This document shows, piece after piece, positions 10,889 through 19,070 of a DNA stretch of 38,552 nt. Every line of letters starts with the position of its first letter. The stretch's first letter is position 1. The DNA comes from CAZJWR01 sp964549765. GTDB lineage: Bacteria; Zixibacteria; MSB-5A5; GN15; JAAZOE01. The notes beneath the pieces were generated by a model. It was not told the DNA's origin, did not search any database, and worked only from the letters and a program-made list of their open reading frames with translations. The translations under genes and the position numbers were made by a program. The DNA lies in the NCBI GenBank assembly GCA_964549765.1, contig CAZJWR010000038.1, positions 1 through 38,552 of the forward strand, read 5' to 3'.

Positions 10889-11878
10889 ATGAAACGTCAG
10901 GGCAAAAAAATACTTATCACCGGAGCGGGCGGATTCATCGGATCGCACGTGACCGAGTATCTGCTGGACGCCGGCGCCGACGTAACCGCGTTTCTGCGAT
11001 ACACCTCTACCGGCGCGATCGGCCGCCTCGCCGAACTGAAGCCGAGCGCGCGGCGCAGACTTTCTCTCGTGTACGGTGATATACGGAACCGCGACGACGT
11101 TGTCCGGGCCGTCTCCGGCCGCGATATCATTATCCACTTGGCCGCCCAGATCGCTATACCGTATTCGTACATATCGCCCGCCGATTTTCTTAACGTCAAC
11201 GCCACCGGAACAATGAATATAATTGCGGCCGGACGTGAGGCAAAAGTCCGGCGGATCGTGCATCTTTCGACGTCCGAAGTGTACGGGTCGGCGCAATACG
11301 TTCCCATCGACGAAAAGCATCCCCTGGTGGCGCAGTCACCCTACGCGGCGTCAAAAATCGCCGCCGACAAGGTAGCGGAGTCGTTTCATCGGTCTTTCGG
11401 AATCCCGGTCGTGATCGCCCGCCCGTTTAACGCCTATGGCCCCCGACAATCGGCTCGCGCCGTCATCCCGACGATCATCCTGCAGGCGCTTCGGGGAAAG
11501 ACGATAAAATTAGGCAATACCGACACCCGGCGTGATTTGAATTTCGTCGGCGATACCGCCTCGGCGCTGGCGAAAATGGCTCTGTCTTCGAAAGGCGCGG
11601 GGGAGCACTTCAATATCGCCACCGGGAGGGATTATTCCATCGCGCAACTGGTCGAGTTTGTCGCCGACATCCTGGGCAAAAACCTGGCCATCAAGACCGA
11701 CCGCCGCCGGATTCGTCCCCGGGGATCGGAAGTCACGCGTTTGCGGGGGGACGGCTCCCGCGCCGCCAGAACTTTCAAGTTTGGCAGGCGAACCGATATT
11801 AGAAGCGGATTGAAGAAAACCATCGCCTACTATGAGGCGAACATCGATACTTTTTCCGATGAGGATTATCAAATCTGA
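10889..11878 (+). CDS. NAD-dependent nucleotide-sugar 4,6-dehydratase (LegB-like)
   Basis: A 329-residue extended short-chain dehydrogenase. TGAGGFIG (11-18) binds NAD; STSEVYG (127-133) carries the catalytic Ser/Thr and Glu; YAASK (152-156) is the Tyr/Lys pair. The HLAAQIAIPYSYISP segment, SARAVIPTIILQ and the RIRPRGSEVTRL region match the LegB group, which makes 4-keto-6-deoxy-N-acetylhexosamine from the nucleotide sugar at the start of legionaminic acid-type synthesis; a GDP-mannose 4,6-dehydratase-like role is the alternative. It overlaps the nucleotidyltransferase by one base (TGATG). No aminotransferase or NeuB-type synthase is in the window, so the final sugar cannot be named. Confidence 0.85.
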   Translation: MKRQGKKILITGAGGFIGSHVTEYLLDAGADVTAFLRYTSTGAIGRLAELKPSARRRLSLVYGDIRNRDDVVRAVSGRDIIIHLAAQIAIPYSYISPADFLNVNATGTMNIIAAGREAKVRRIVHLSTSEVYGSAQYVPIDEKHPLVAQSPYAASKIAADKVAESFHRSFGIPVVIARPFNAYGPRQSARAVIPTIILQALRGKTIKLGNTDTRRDLNFVGDTASALAKMALSSKGAGEHFNIATGRDYSIAQLVEFVADILGKNLAIKTDRRRIRPRGSEVTRLRGDGSRAARTFKFGRRTDIRSGLKKTIAYYEANIDTFSDEDYQI

Positions 11879-12612
11879 TGAAAGCAGTCATTCTGGCCGG
11901 AGGCAAGGGTTCCCGTCTGGAGCCGTACACGCATGTTTTCCCCAAACCGCTGATGCCGATCGGCAGTCGCCCGATTCTGGAAATTGTTCTGCGCCAACTG
12001 GCTCGGGCCGGTATCCAAGAAGCTACCCTGACAGTAGGGCATCAGGCCGCCAAGCTGATGAAAATGGTCACCGCCGCCGGAGAATTCGATCTCAGGATAA
12101 AATATTCCGAGGAAAAGACGCCTCTGGGAACAGCCGGACCGCTCCGCCGTATCAGCGGGCTGGGACCCGATTTCCTGGTTCTCAACGGCGACGTCCTCAC
12201 CGATCTCGATTTCAAGAAATTTATCGCTTTTCACAAAAAGAATGGCGCCATCGCGACCATCGCCGCCTTCCGACGCGACGTGCATATCGATTTCGGAGTT
12301 ATCGAAACCGACGGCGACGACGTAATTGACTATTATGAAAAACCCTTGATCGAATCGCTGGTATCGATGGGCGTGTACGCCTTCAGGCGGGACATTTTGA
12401 AATTTATCCCCGCCCGGGGACCGTTCGATTTTCCCGACCTAGTGCATAAGCTGCTCGATCAAAACCTCCACCCCGCGGTGTACCGACATCGCGGCGAATG
12501 GCTTGACATCGGGCGTCCCGATGATTATAAAAGGGCGATTGAAGTCTTTTTTGCCAAAGGAGCTCGATTTCCGGGGACAAAAGGTAAATCATTCACCCGT
12601 CGGCGTCGATAA
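11878..12612 (+). CDS. Sugar-phosphate nucleotidyltransferase
   Basis: 244 residues of the NTP_transferase fold. The N-terminal signature LAGGKGSRLEPYT runs into the PKPLMPIG lysine motif (about residues 6-29), LNGDVLTDLD (102-111) binds the metal and nucleotide, and EKP and GEWLDIGRPDDY complete the sugar-binding side. It makes an NDP-sugar from a sugar 1-phosphate. The length is that of single-domain enzymes such as the PtmE/HddC/RmlA-like group without an acyltransferase tail. Its ATG shares a base with the LegB-like stop, so the two are translationally coupled and probably act in one pathway. The basic end (FTRRRR) is unusual. The substrate cannot be read from the sequence. Confidence 0.87.
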   Translation: MKAVILAGGKGSRLEPYTHVFPKPLMPIGSRPILEIVLRQLARAGIQEATLTVGHQAAKLMKMVTAAGEFDLRIKYSEEKTPLGTAGPLRRISGLGPDFLVLNGDVLTDLDFKKFIAFHKKNGAIATIAAFRRDVHIDFGVIETDGDDVIDYYEKPLIESLVSMGVYAFRRDILKFIPARGPFDFPDLVHKLLDQNLHPAVYRHRGEWLDIGRPDDYKRAIEVFFAKGARFPGTKGKSFTRRRR

Positions 12613-12654
12613 TTGATATAGAATCATCAACTTGGATCGGAGTCGCACAAAATC

Positions 12655-13623
12655 ATGAAATATCTTATCACCGGCGGAGCCGGCTTCATCGGCAGTAATA
12701 TTGCGATCGAACTCCTGAAACGGGGCGAAACCGTCCGCGTTATGGATAATTTCGCCACCGGCCGCCGGATCAATATCGAAACGGTTCTCGATCAGATCGA
12801 ACTGATCGACGGCGACGTCCGCGACTTCTGGACCGTGGCCGAAGCGGTCGATGGCTTGGATTATGTCCTGCACCAGGCCGCCTTGCCATCGGTTATCCGT
12901 TCGGTCAGCAATCCTCTGACATCGAACGCCGTAAATATCGACGGGACGCTCAATATACTGGAAGCCTCACGGCAGGCCGGCGTCAGGCGCGTGGTGTTCG
13001 CGTGCTCGTCGTCGGTGTACGGCGAATCGGAATCGCTGCCCAAAATCGAAACCCTGAAGCCCGATCCGCTTTCGCCCTATGCCATAACCAAGCTGGCCGG
13101 CGAGCAGTATTGCAAAGTATATTACCGGCTCTACGGCCTGGAAACGGTGGCTCTGCGGTATTTCAATATTTTCGGACCGAGGCAGGATCCCGGCAGTCAA
13201 TATTCGGCAGTCATTCCCAAATTCATCCGGGCCATTCTCGACGGCAAAAAACCGGTCGTGTACGGCGACGGGGAACAGTCGCGCGATTTCACCTATATCG
13301 CCAACGCCGTTTCGGCCAATTTGAAAGCCTGCACCGCCCCGGCCGCTCCGGGCAACAGCTACAATATCGCCTGCGGCCAGCGCTTCACCCTCAATCAGTT
13401 GCTGGACCTGCTGGCGGAGATATCCGGCAAAAAGGTGACGGCCCAGTTCGTCGATCCCCGCCCCGGCGATATCAAGCATTCCCTGGCCGATATCGAGGCC
13501 GCCAAACGGGACCTGGGATACGCGGTGGAGTTCGATTTTAAATCGGGCCTCAAAGAGACCTTTGCCTGGTTCACGAAAATCTTTTCCGAAAGCACTCCTG
13601 TCGGAGGCATCAAACTCGATTAG
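12655..13623 (+). CDS. UDP-hexose 4-epimerase (WbpP/GalE-like SDR)
   Basis: 322 residues, extended SDR. TGGAGFIGS (6-14) binds NAD, CSSSVYGE has the catalytic Ser (118-120), and YAITK gives Tyr142/Lys146. HQAALPSVIRSVSNP, RYFNIFGPRQDPGSQYSAVIP and GDGEQSRDFTYI are characteristic of the WbpP/Gne group that interconverts UDP-GlcNAc and UDP-GalNAc (or the uronic acids). The gene follows the nucleotidyltransferase by 42 bases in the same direction and continues the nucleotide-sugar block for a surface polysaccharide. A GGAG lies 13 bases before the ATG, a long spacing. Exact sugar specificity is inferred from motif similarity only. Confidence 0.88.
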   Translation: MKYLITGGAGFIGSNIAIELLKRGETVRVMDNFATGRRINIETVLDQIELIDGDVRDFWTVAEAVDGLDYVLHQAALPSVIRSVSNPLTSNAVNIDGTLNILEASRQAGVRRVVFACSSSVYGESESLPKIETLKPDPLSPYAITKLAGEQYCKVYYRLYGLETVALRYFNIFGPRQDPGSQYSAVIPKFIRAILDGKKPVVYGDGEQSRDFTYIANAVSANLKACTAPAAPGNSYNIACGQRFTLNQLLDLLAEISGKKVTAQFVDPRPGDIKHSLADIEAAKRDLGYAVEFDFKSGLKETFAWFTKIFSESTPVGGIKLD

Positions 13624-13797
13624 CAGAGGGAAGGTTTCGCTCGCCCGCGTTTAATCCGAGAGTTGATTCTCGGATGGTTCGTTTGGTTCCGGCGAAATCA
13701 TGGCGCGTATTATCGACAATTATGGTTGCGTATCGAGCCAATAACCCATATCCTTATTCAGATAATAGACAAAAAGGGCATCGCGGCAGGCATAGAA

Positions 13798-14517
13798 ATG
13801 GCGAGCAGTGATCGAATCGAAGCATTTTTCAAAAATATTTCCGGCGGGCGGGTGCTCGATATCGCCACCGGGGCCGGTGGATTCGTCGAATTTCTCAAGG
13901 ATACGCTCCAGGATTATTCGGAAATAATCGGGGTTGACGTTTCGGGCAAGGGTTTCGCGGCGGCGCAGGAAAAATTCGCCGATGACATGATCCGCTTCAT
14001 GGCCATGGATGCCTCGGCGCTGGCGTTCGATGATGCCTCGTTCGATACGGTCACCATCTCCAATTCACTGCATCATCTGCCCGATATCAGCTGCGTTCTC
14101 AAAGAAATGTATCGCGTCCTTCGACCGGGAGGCCGAATCATTGTCGTCGAGATGTTCCGGGATAATCAAACTCCGGCCCAGTTGTCACATGTTCTCATCC
14201 ATCATTGGTGGGCGCGGGTGAACCGCCTGGAGGGGATCATCCATTATCCGACTCTCACCCGGCAGCAGATTGTCGGTCACGTCAGGGGCCTTGGGATGCA
14301 GTCGTTGGAAACATTCGATCATACCGATTCCAAAACCGATCCTCACGACCGGCAAACGCTTGAAGAAATTGAGCGGATTACCAACGACTACCTGGCAAAG
14401 ATCGAAAAAGACCCCGACCAGAAAGTCCTTTATCGGGACGGGAAATCGCTTCTGGAACGCGCCCGGAATATCGGTTTCGCCTGGGCCACCGAGGTGATTG
14501 TCATCGGAACCAAGTAG
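13798..14517 (+). CDS. Class I SAM-dependent methyltransferase
   Basis: About 239 residues from the ATG at 13798. Motif I is VLDIATGAGGF (19-29), the acidic end of strand 2 is GVDVS, motif II/III lie in the FDTVTISNSLHHLPD and EMYRVLRPGGRIIVVEMF segments, as in UbiE/Methyltransf_11 enzymes. The substrate is unknown; as the last gene of the glycan block it could modify a sugar, but UbiE-like enzymes also act on small molecules. The frame is open upstream to a TTG at 13663; I prefer 13798 since domain similarity starts shortly after and no better ribosome binding site is visible. The start is uncertain. Confidence 0.82.
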   Translation: MASSDRIEAFFKNISGGRVLDIATGAGGFVEFLKDTLQDYSEIIGVDVSGKGFAAAQEKFADDMIRFMAMDASALAFDDASFDTVTISNSLHHLPDISCVLKEMYRVLRPGGRIIVVEMFRDNQTPAQLSHVLIHHWWARVNRLEGIIHYPTLTRQQIVGHVRGLGMQSLETFDHTDSKTDPHDRQTLEEIERITNDYLAKIEKDPDQKVLYRDGKSLLERARNIGFAWATEVIVIGTK

Positions 14518-14535
14518 CCGGCGAAAGCCACTTCC

Positions 14536-16206
14536 CTAATGGCCGATCTCGGGCAGCGCACCTTCCTTGAAAATGTAATTTATCAGAACCAAGGCGTCGC
14601 CGAGGTCAAGGCCGTCTATGCCGACGAGATCGCCCGCGTCAGGGCATAACGGAACCGGCCCATTGCGGTAGAGATAGGAAATGATAACCACGGGATCGCC
14701 GATATCGACGGAGCCGTCTCCGTTCGCATCACCGGCCAGAAAACCGCGAATGACCACGGAGCCAGTAACGACAAACGGGGTTCCGTCGGAGAAATCGCCG
14801 GACACGGTATATCCGTATGAGGCGGTACCCCACAGCGCCCCGTACCCGCGTACGAATTCCCGCAGATCGAAAGTGAATTTGGCGGCGTCACCCGCGAAAT
14901 CGGGATCGTCGCCGATGATTTCTGATGATAACGGTGTCAAGGAATCGTTGATTTTGACCGTCGCAAGCTCGATATCGTCCGGACTGTAGGGCGGATCGAA
15001 ATTGCCGAGGGAAACGTAGCCGTCATGGGGTTCGATGTAATAGGCAAAATAAAATTTCATTGGATCCGGTTCGATCACGGCGCGGGCCATAAGGAGGCTA
15101 TTGATAAACAGACTTATATTGTTCGAGGCGTCGTTGGCGATAGCCACGTCCAGGTCGCCGTCGCCGTTAATATCGGCGGCACACACCCCGACGCTGCGGT
15201 CGCCCGCGTTATAGGTTTGTTCGATCGAAAAATTCCCGGCGCCGTCATTGAGCATCACCGTCAATTGCCCCGTGAAATTGAGGCTTGCCGCCAGATCGAT
15301 ATCGCCGTCATTATCAAGATCGACGGGAACGACCTGATCGCCCCAGTCGGGAACCGTATACCCAATCGGATTCGGGAACGTGCCGTCGCCGTTATTCAGG
15401 AAAATTGAAATTTTGCTCTGGAAAAGATCGGTCGCGACCAAATCGGCGTCCCCGTCGCCGTCGAAATCGGCGCTGTTGATATAATTGCGCGACGTTCCAG
15501 ACCCGATCTGCCCGCCGGGATGGAACGTCCCGTCCCCGTCGTTGATCAGCAAATCGACGCCGTACGGCCCGCCCACGGCCAGGTCGGGAAATCGATCTCC
15601 ATCGAGATCGGCGGGACATACGGTATTGCCGGCGTCGGAGACAGGGTAATCGGCTTTGGGAAAAAAGCTCCCGTCGCCCTTATTGATGAGTACCGATGCA
15701 TTGGTGGTGAGAATATTGGATATCACCAAGTCCAGATCGCCGTCGCGGTCCAAATCGGCAGCCCGAACGTCGGTCGGAAGCAAACCAACGGTCGGCGAAC
15801 TGGTATTGGTAAAGGCGGCGTGGCCGTCGTTTTTCAGCACCGTGACGGTGCTCCCGGATCGGTTGGCCGCCACGAGATCGGGATCGCCGTCGCCATCCAG
15901 GTCGGCGGCGCATATCGAATATGGACCCTCGCCGGTATGCAGGGCGATTTGCGGCCCGAATACGCCGCCGCCGCCCATATTCAGGAGGACGGAGATACTA
16001 TCGTTGAGTGCGCCGGGGTCGCCTTGGTTGGCTACGGCCAAATCGATTCTGCCGTCGCCGTCGAAATCGGCGGCAACGACGCCTTTCGGCCTATTCAGGC
16101 CGGGGTAATTGATTCTGGTGTCGAGCAGTCCACCGAAAACCGAGCCGCAAAGAATTAAAAGGGAGACTGCCACTGCCACGCCGATTATTGTCCGTCCGCG
16201 TTTCAT
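14536..16206 (-). CDS. Secreted FG-GAP/VCBS beta-propeller protein with dockerin-type end
   Basis: About 556 residues. The ATG at 16206 has GGAGG six bases before it and starts a signal peptide (KRGRTIIGVAVAVSLLILCG). Seven copies of a D-x-D-x-D-G-x-x-D-L calcium loop (for example DFDGDGRIDLAVAN, DLDGDGDPDLVAAN, DINGDGDLDVAIAN) predict a seven-bladed FG-GAP/VCBS propeller. A roughly 130-residue spacer follows, then two EF-hand-like loops (GDANGDGSVDIGDPVVIISYLY and a diverged GIDGLDLGDALVLINYIF), the dockerin type I pattern. Such ends are abundant in Zixibacteria secreted proteins. Likely an extracellular or surface adhesion or binding protein. It has its own promoter with an inverted repeat (16274-16310). 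Confidence 0.9.
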   Translation of the reverse strand: MKRGRTIIGVAVAVSLLILCGSVFGGLLDTRINYPGLNRPKGVVAADFDGDGRIDLAVANQGDPGALNDSISVLLNMGGGGVFGPQIALHTGEGPYSICAADLDGDGDPDLVAANRSGSTVTVLKNDGHAAFTNTSSPTVGLLPTDVRAADLDRDGDLDLVISNILTTNASVLINKGDGSFFPKADYPVSDAGNTVCPADLDGDRFPDLAVGGPYGVDLLINDGDGTFHPGGQIGSGTSRNYINSADFDGDGDADLVATDLFQSKISIFLNNGDGTFPNPIGYTVPDWGDQVVPVDLDNDGDIDLAASLNFTGQLTVMLNDGAGNFSIEQTYNAGDRSVGVCAADINGDGDLDVAIANDASNNISLFINSLLMARAVIEPDPMKFYFAYYIEPHDGYVSLGNFDPPYSPDDIELATVKINDSLTPLSSEIIGDDPDFAGDAAKFTFDLREFVRGYGALWGTASYGYTVSGDFSDGTPFVVTGSVVIRGFLAGDANGDGSVDIGDPVVIISYLYRNGPVPLCPDAGDLVGIDGLDLGDALVLINYIFKEGALPEIGH

Positions 16207-16273
16207 ATATGCCTCCGGCAGGATTGGATTTACCACTATGTAGGTTTCAAGCAGTAGCAGTTGTTTCGGATAC

Positions 16274-16310
16274 AGTATAATACATTTTGGGGACGATACA
16301 ACCCCAAAAT
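16274..16310 (-). promoter_or_regulatory. Promoter with inverted repeat around the -35 box
   Basis: Minus-strand TTGTAT (16301-16296), 16-base spacer, TATACT (16279-16274). A perfect 9-base inverted repeat, ATTTTGGGG at 16310-16302 and CCCCAAAAT at 16292-16284, brackets the -35 hexamer in its 9-base centre. The position suits a repressor operator; it has no T-run to act as a terminator. Confidence 0.5.
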
Positions 16311-16397
16311 GGCCCTGTCGGGACGATAGTGAATCTGTGGGATTCAGGAGATGCCCAATTACAACTCGCGATTATCCGAAAAAGACCGATCGTCTGA

Positions 16398-17861
16398 TCA
16401 CTTATGGAAGACGAATTCGATTCGCCGGTTCAGGGCGCGGCCCTCGGCGGTATCATTCAAAGCGACGAAATTGGTTTCGCCCTTGCCGACCGAGGTCATT
16501 CTTTCGGCGGCGATCCCCTCGCTTTCCAGCCAGTCGCGCATCCGGTTGGCCCGTTTTTGGGATAGCACCAAATTTGCCTCGGACGTTCCGATATTGTCGG
16601 TGTAGCCGGATATATCGATTTTCACATTGGCCAGGATTTTCAATTTTCGTATCAGCGGCTGCAATCGTTCCCGGGTGCGCGGATCGACTTCAAATGAGCC
16701 TGACTGGTAATCGACATTGACACGCATCGTATCTCGCAGGAAAGCGATATCAATACAGCCCCGTTGATCGACCTCGATTCCTGAAGCGGTGCGGGGACAA
16801 TCGTCCAAGCCGTCATAGACGCCGTCGCCGTCGGAATCAAGCGGGCATCCGGCCTCATCGACGACTGCGCCGATCGGCCCCGAACGGCAACTGTCGCGAT
16901 AGTCAGGCACGCCGTCAAAATCGGCGTCCACCGGGCAGCCGTAGATATCGACAAATCCCGCGGCCGCCGGAGGCGTTTTTGAGCAGGCGTCGATCCCGTC
17001 CGGGACGCCGTCGGCATCCGCGTCAAGGGGACAGCCCGATCTGTCGACAATCGCACCCGCGAGCGTTCCGGGGCAACGGTCATTCTTATCCTCGACGCCG
17101 TCTCCGTCGGTGTCGTCCTCGGCTAGCCGGGGCCGTTCGGTGGCTTCGACGCGCGACCATGATTGTGTCGACGGCCAGTATTCGGCAGACGGCTTTGCCG
17201 CGCTTCCCTTGCCACCGAACCGGTACGCCAATGCCAGCGTCGCCCGCATCATCATCCGGCCCCGGGCGTCATTGACCGAATCGGCAAACGACGTCCCGAT
17301 ACCGGTGAGATAATCGATGCCAGCCATGAGAGTCAGGGAAAAGCGGCGGGAAATATCCGCCTCCGCCCCGGCCATACCTGATATGAACAACTCAGCGGCG
17401 CTGAAATCGACCCGGTTACCTCGTTCGCCGATAGTCTGGACTACGGTATCGCCGACCGGGTCGCTGTATTTCCATATCAGATAGCCCATCCCGACGCCGA
17501 TCAGCGGGCGGACGGTGTTATCCGATGTCAGGTTGTAGTCGAAATCGAGGCCGACCCGGAGCGACGTAGAGGCACGCTTTGCGAGGTCTTTATCAGGGAA
17601 GAAACCGAAATGACCGGACAGCGTCGAATCGCTGTAGTTTTTTTCGGAGAGCAGACTCACGTTTGCCGTCACCCGTTCGTTGCCGATACCGAACGTGGCG
17701 CCCCAGAGATGATTGAAGCCGAAATACGGCTTTTCCCCGGCTTTCAGATTACCGAGACCATAAACAACGCCGAACCGATACATCGAAGCCGCCTCTGCCG
17801 ATCCGGCAACGGTAATGGCAATCAACAAGGCAATGCCGATGTGGGTGATAATCGACCGCAT
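16398..17861 (-). CDS. OmpA-family outer-membrane protein with TSP type-3 repeats
   Basis: 487 residues from the ATG at 17861, where a signal peptide begins (SIITHIGIALLIAITVAGSAEA). Residues 25-240 form a beta-barrel domain of alternating strands. Four thrombospondin type-3-like calcium repeats follow (DTDGDGVEDKNDRCPG, DADADGVPDGIDACSK, DADFDGVPDYRDSC, DSDGDGVYDGLDDCPR), each with a Cys. The C-terminal OmpA domain has ISGYTDNIGTSEANLVLSQKRA and NRRIEFVF, the peptidoglycan-binding motifs. It would anchor the outer membrane to the cell wall. The frame extends 41 codons further upstream over non-signal sequence, so I reject that start. It lies 50 bases after glk in the same direction; no Shine-Dalgarno is evident. 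Confidence 0.92.
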   Translation of the reverse strand: MRSIITHIGIALLIAITVAGSAEAASMYRFGVVYGLGNLKAGEKPYFGFNHLWGATFGIGNERVTANVSLLSEKNYSDSTLSGHFGFFPDKDLAKRASTSLRVGLDFDYNLTSDNTVRPLIGVGMGYLIWKYSDPVGDTVVQTIGERGNRVDFSAAELFISGMAGAEADISRRFSLTLMAGIDYLTGIGTSFADSVNDARGRMMMRATLALAYRFGGKGSAAKPSAEYWPSTQSWSRVEATERPRLAEDDTDGDGVEDKNDRCPGTLAGAIVDRSGCPLDADADGVPDGIDACSKTPPAAAGFVDIYGCPVDADFDGVPDYRDSCRSGPIGAVVDEAGCPLDSDGDGVYDGLDDCPRTASGIEVDQRGCIDIAFLRDTMRVNVDYQSGSFEVDPRTRERLQPLIRKLKILANVKIDISGYTDNIGTSEANLVLSQKRANRMRDWLESEGIAAERMTSVGKGETNFVALNDTAEGRALNRRIEFVFHK

Positions 17862-17911
17862 TGGTGTATGGTGAACAAATGAAGCGAAGAAATCAATAAA
17901 AATATGACAAC

Positions 17912-18895
17912 CTATTCGGAGGCGACTTCGAGAAGATGAAAGGCGGCGCCATAGAGCGGCAGATTGGTATCGACCACGACCCACCGCGGAATTGCCTCCA
18001 GCAGCTTTTGATGCTTGCCCTTATCGGCGAACACCTTTGAGAATCTGCTCTTATTCAGAAGCGGCAGAAGACGCGGCGCAATGCCGCCGCCGAAATACGC
18101 CCCGCCGGTCGCCAGGCATTTCAGGGCCATGTTGCCGCCCTCGGCGGCCAGAATATCGAAAAACAAATCGACGGCTCGCATACTGAGTGGGTCATGATCC
18201 TTCACCGCCCTATCGGCTACCAGCGCTCCCGGCCAGTCGTCAAGTTTTTTCTCCGTAGCATCATCGATTTTATTGCCGCTTTCGGAGACAAGAAATCGGA
18301 ATATATTATTGATCCCCGGTCCGGAGAGAAGGTCCTCAGACGACACCCTCGCCTGTCTTTCCTTGAGAAAATGCCATAGTCGGTCGGTTGTCCCGTCGAA
18401 CGGCGCGAAATCGGCATGACCGCCCTCCGATGCCATGGGGATATACCCACCGTCAACGGCATGCACGATGCATTCACCCAACCCGGTGCCGGGGGATATC
18501 AAAACGCGGTTGACGGTTATCGCAGCTTCCCCGCCTCCGATTTTTTCGAGACCGTCGACGGGCGCGACCTCCAGACCGTATCCGGCAGCAGCCAGATCAT
18601 TATGCAGATGGACTCTTTTGATATCGAACCGGTCGCTCAATTCGCCGCCGTCGACGACCCATTCGAGATTGGTCATGCGGCATCGGTTGTTGTCGACCAC
18701 GCCGGCGACAGAAATCCCCAGCCCGTCGATATTTTCGTCGGGTACGGTGCTGAGATAGGCGGCGAGAACGGCATCAAAAGACGCATGGTCTTGGTTGAGG
18801 AAGAGATGCGACGAACTCAGCGCAACCTGACCGTCCTGCATCTCGGCCAGGGCCACGGCTGACTTCGTGCCACCGATGTCTGCTACGATATGCAT
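17912..18895 (-). CDS. glk: Glucokinase
   Basis: 327 residues of the E. coli-type glucokinase family (ASKHA fold), converting glucose plus ATP to glucose 6-phosphate. Visible motifs: DIGGTK phosphate loop (6-11), HND (98-100) with the catalytic Asp, GTGLGE (136-141), SEGGHADFAP (156-165) for sugar binding, SGPGINNIFR, and GGAYFGGGIAPRLL for adenosine. I start at ATG 18895, where the family motif begins six residues later; the open frame runs 12 codons further. No Shine-Dalgarno; the promoter at 18902-18931 ends six bases before this ATG. The next gene upstream is glucose-6-phosphate isomerase, the following step of glycolysis. Confidence 0.93.
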   Translation of the reverse strand: MHIVADIGGTKSAVALAEMQDGQVALSSSHLFLNQDHASFDAVLAAYLSTVPDENIDGLGISVAGVVDNNRCRMTNLEWVVDGGELSDRFDIKRVHLHNDLAAAGYGLEVAPVDGLEKIGGGEAAITVNRVLISPGTGLGECIVHAVDGGYIPMASEGGHADFAPFDGTTDRLWHFLKERQARVSSEDLLSGPGINNIFRFLVSESGNKIDDATEKKLDDWPGALVADRAVKDHDPLSMRAVDLFFDILAAEGGNMALKCLATGGAYFGGGIAPRLLPLLNKSRFSKVFADKGKHQKLLEAIPRWVVVDTNLPLYGAAFHLLEVASE

Positions 18896-18901
18896 ATAGA
18901 T

Positions 18902-18931
18902 AGAGTACGGGAGCGCATATGCACATGTCAA
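18902..18931 (-). promoter_or_regulatory. Candidate promoter, leaderless glk
   Basis: Minus-strand TTGACA (18931-18926), 18-base spacer, TACTCT (18907-18902), then six bases to the glk ATG at 18895. The layout predicts a leaderless transcript. Confidence 0.5.
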
Positions 18932-19070
18932 GCGACAAAATGAAGCTGTCCCGGTGGATCGTAGGATGAATTATCGAGATTCGTCCGCCGGGCCGAATAT
19001 ATGAGGCATAGCGGGATTGTGCCAATCACCCGGGTACAATTTGAGGAAGCGCCCCTGCCGTCCCCGCCAT

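Noticed and set aside
16284..16310. Terminator for the OmpA gene
   Set aside because: The hairpin is followed by no T-run on either strand, lies near 90 bases from the stop, and coincides with a promoter, so an operator is the better reading.
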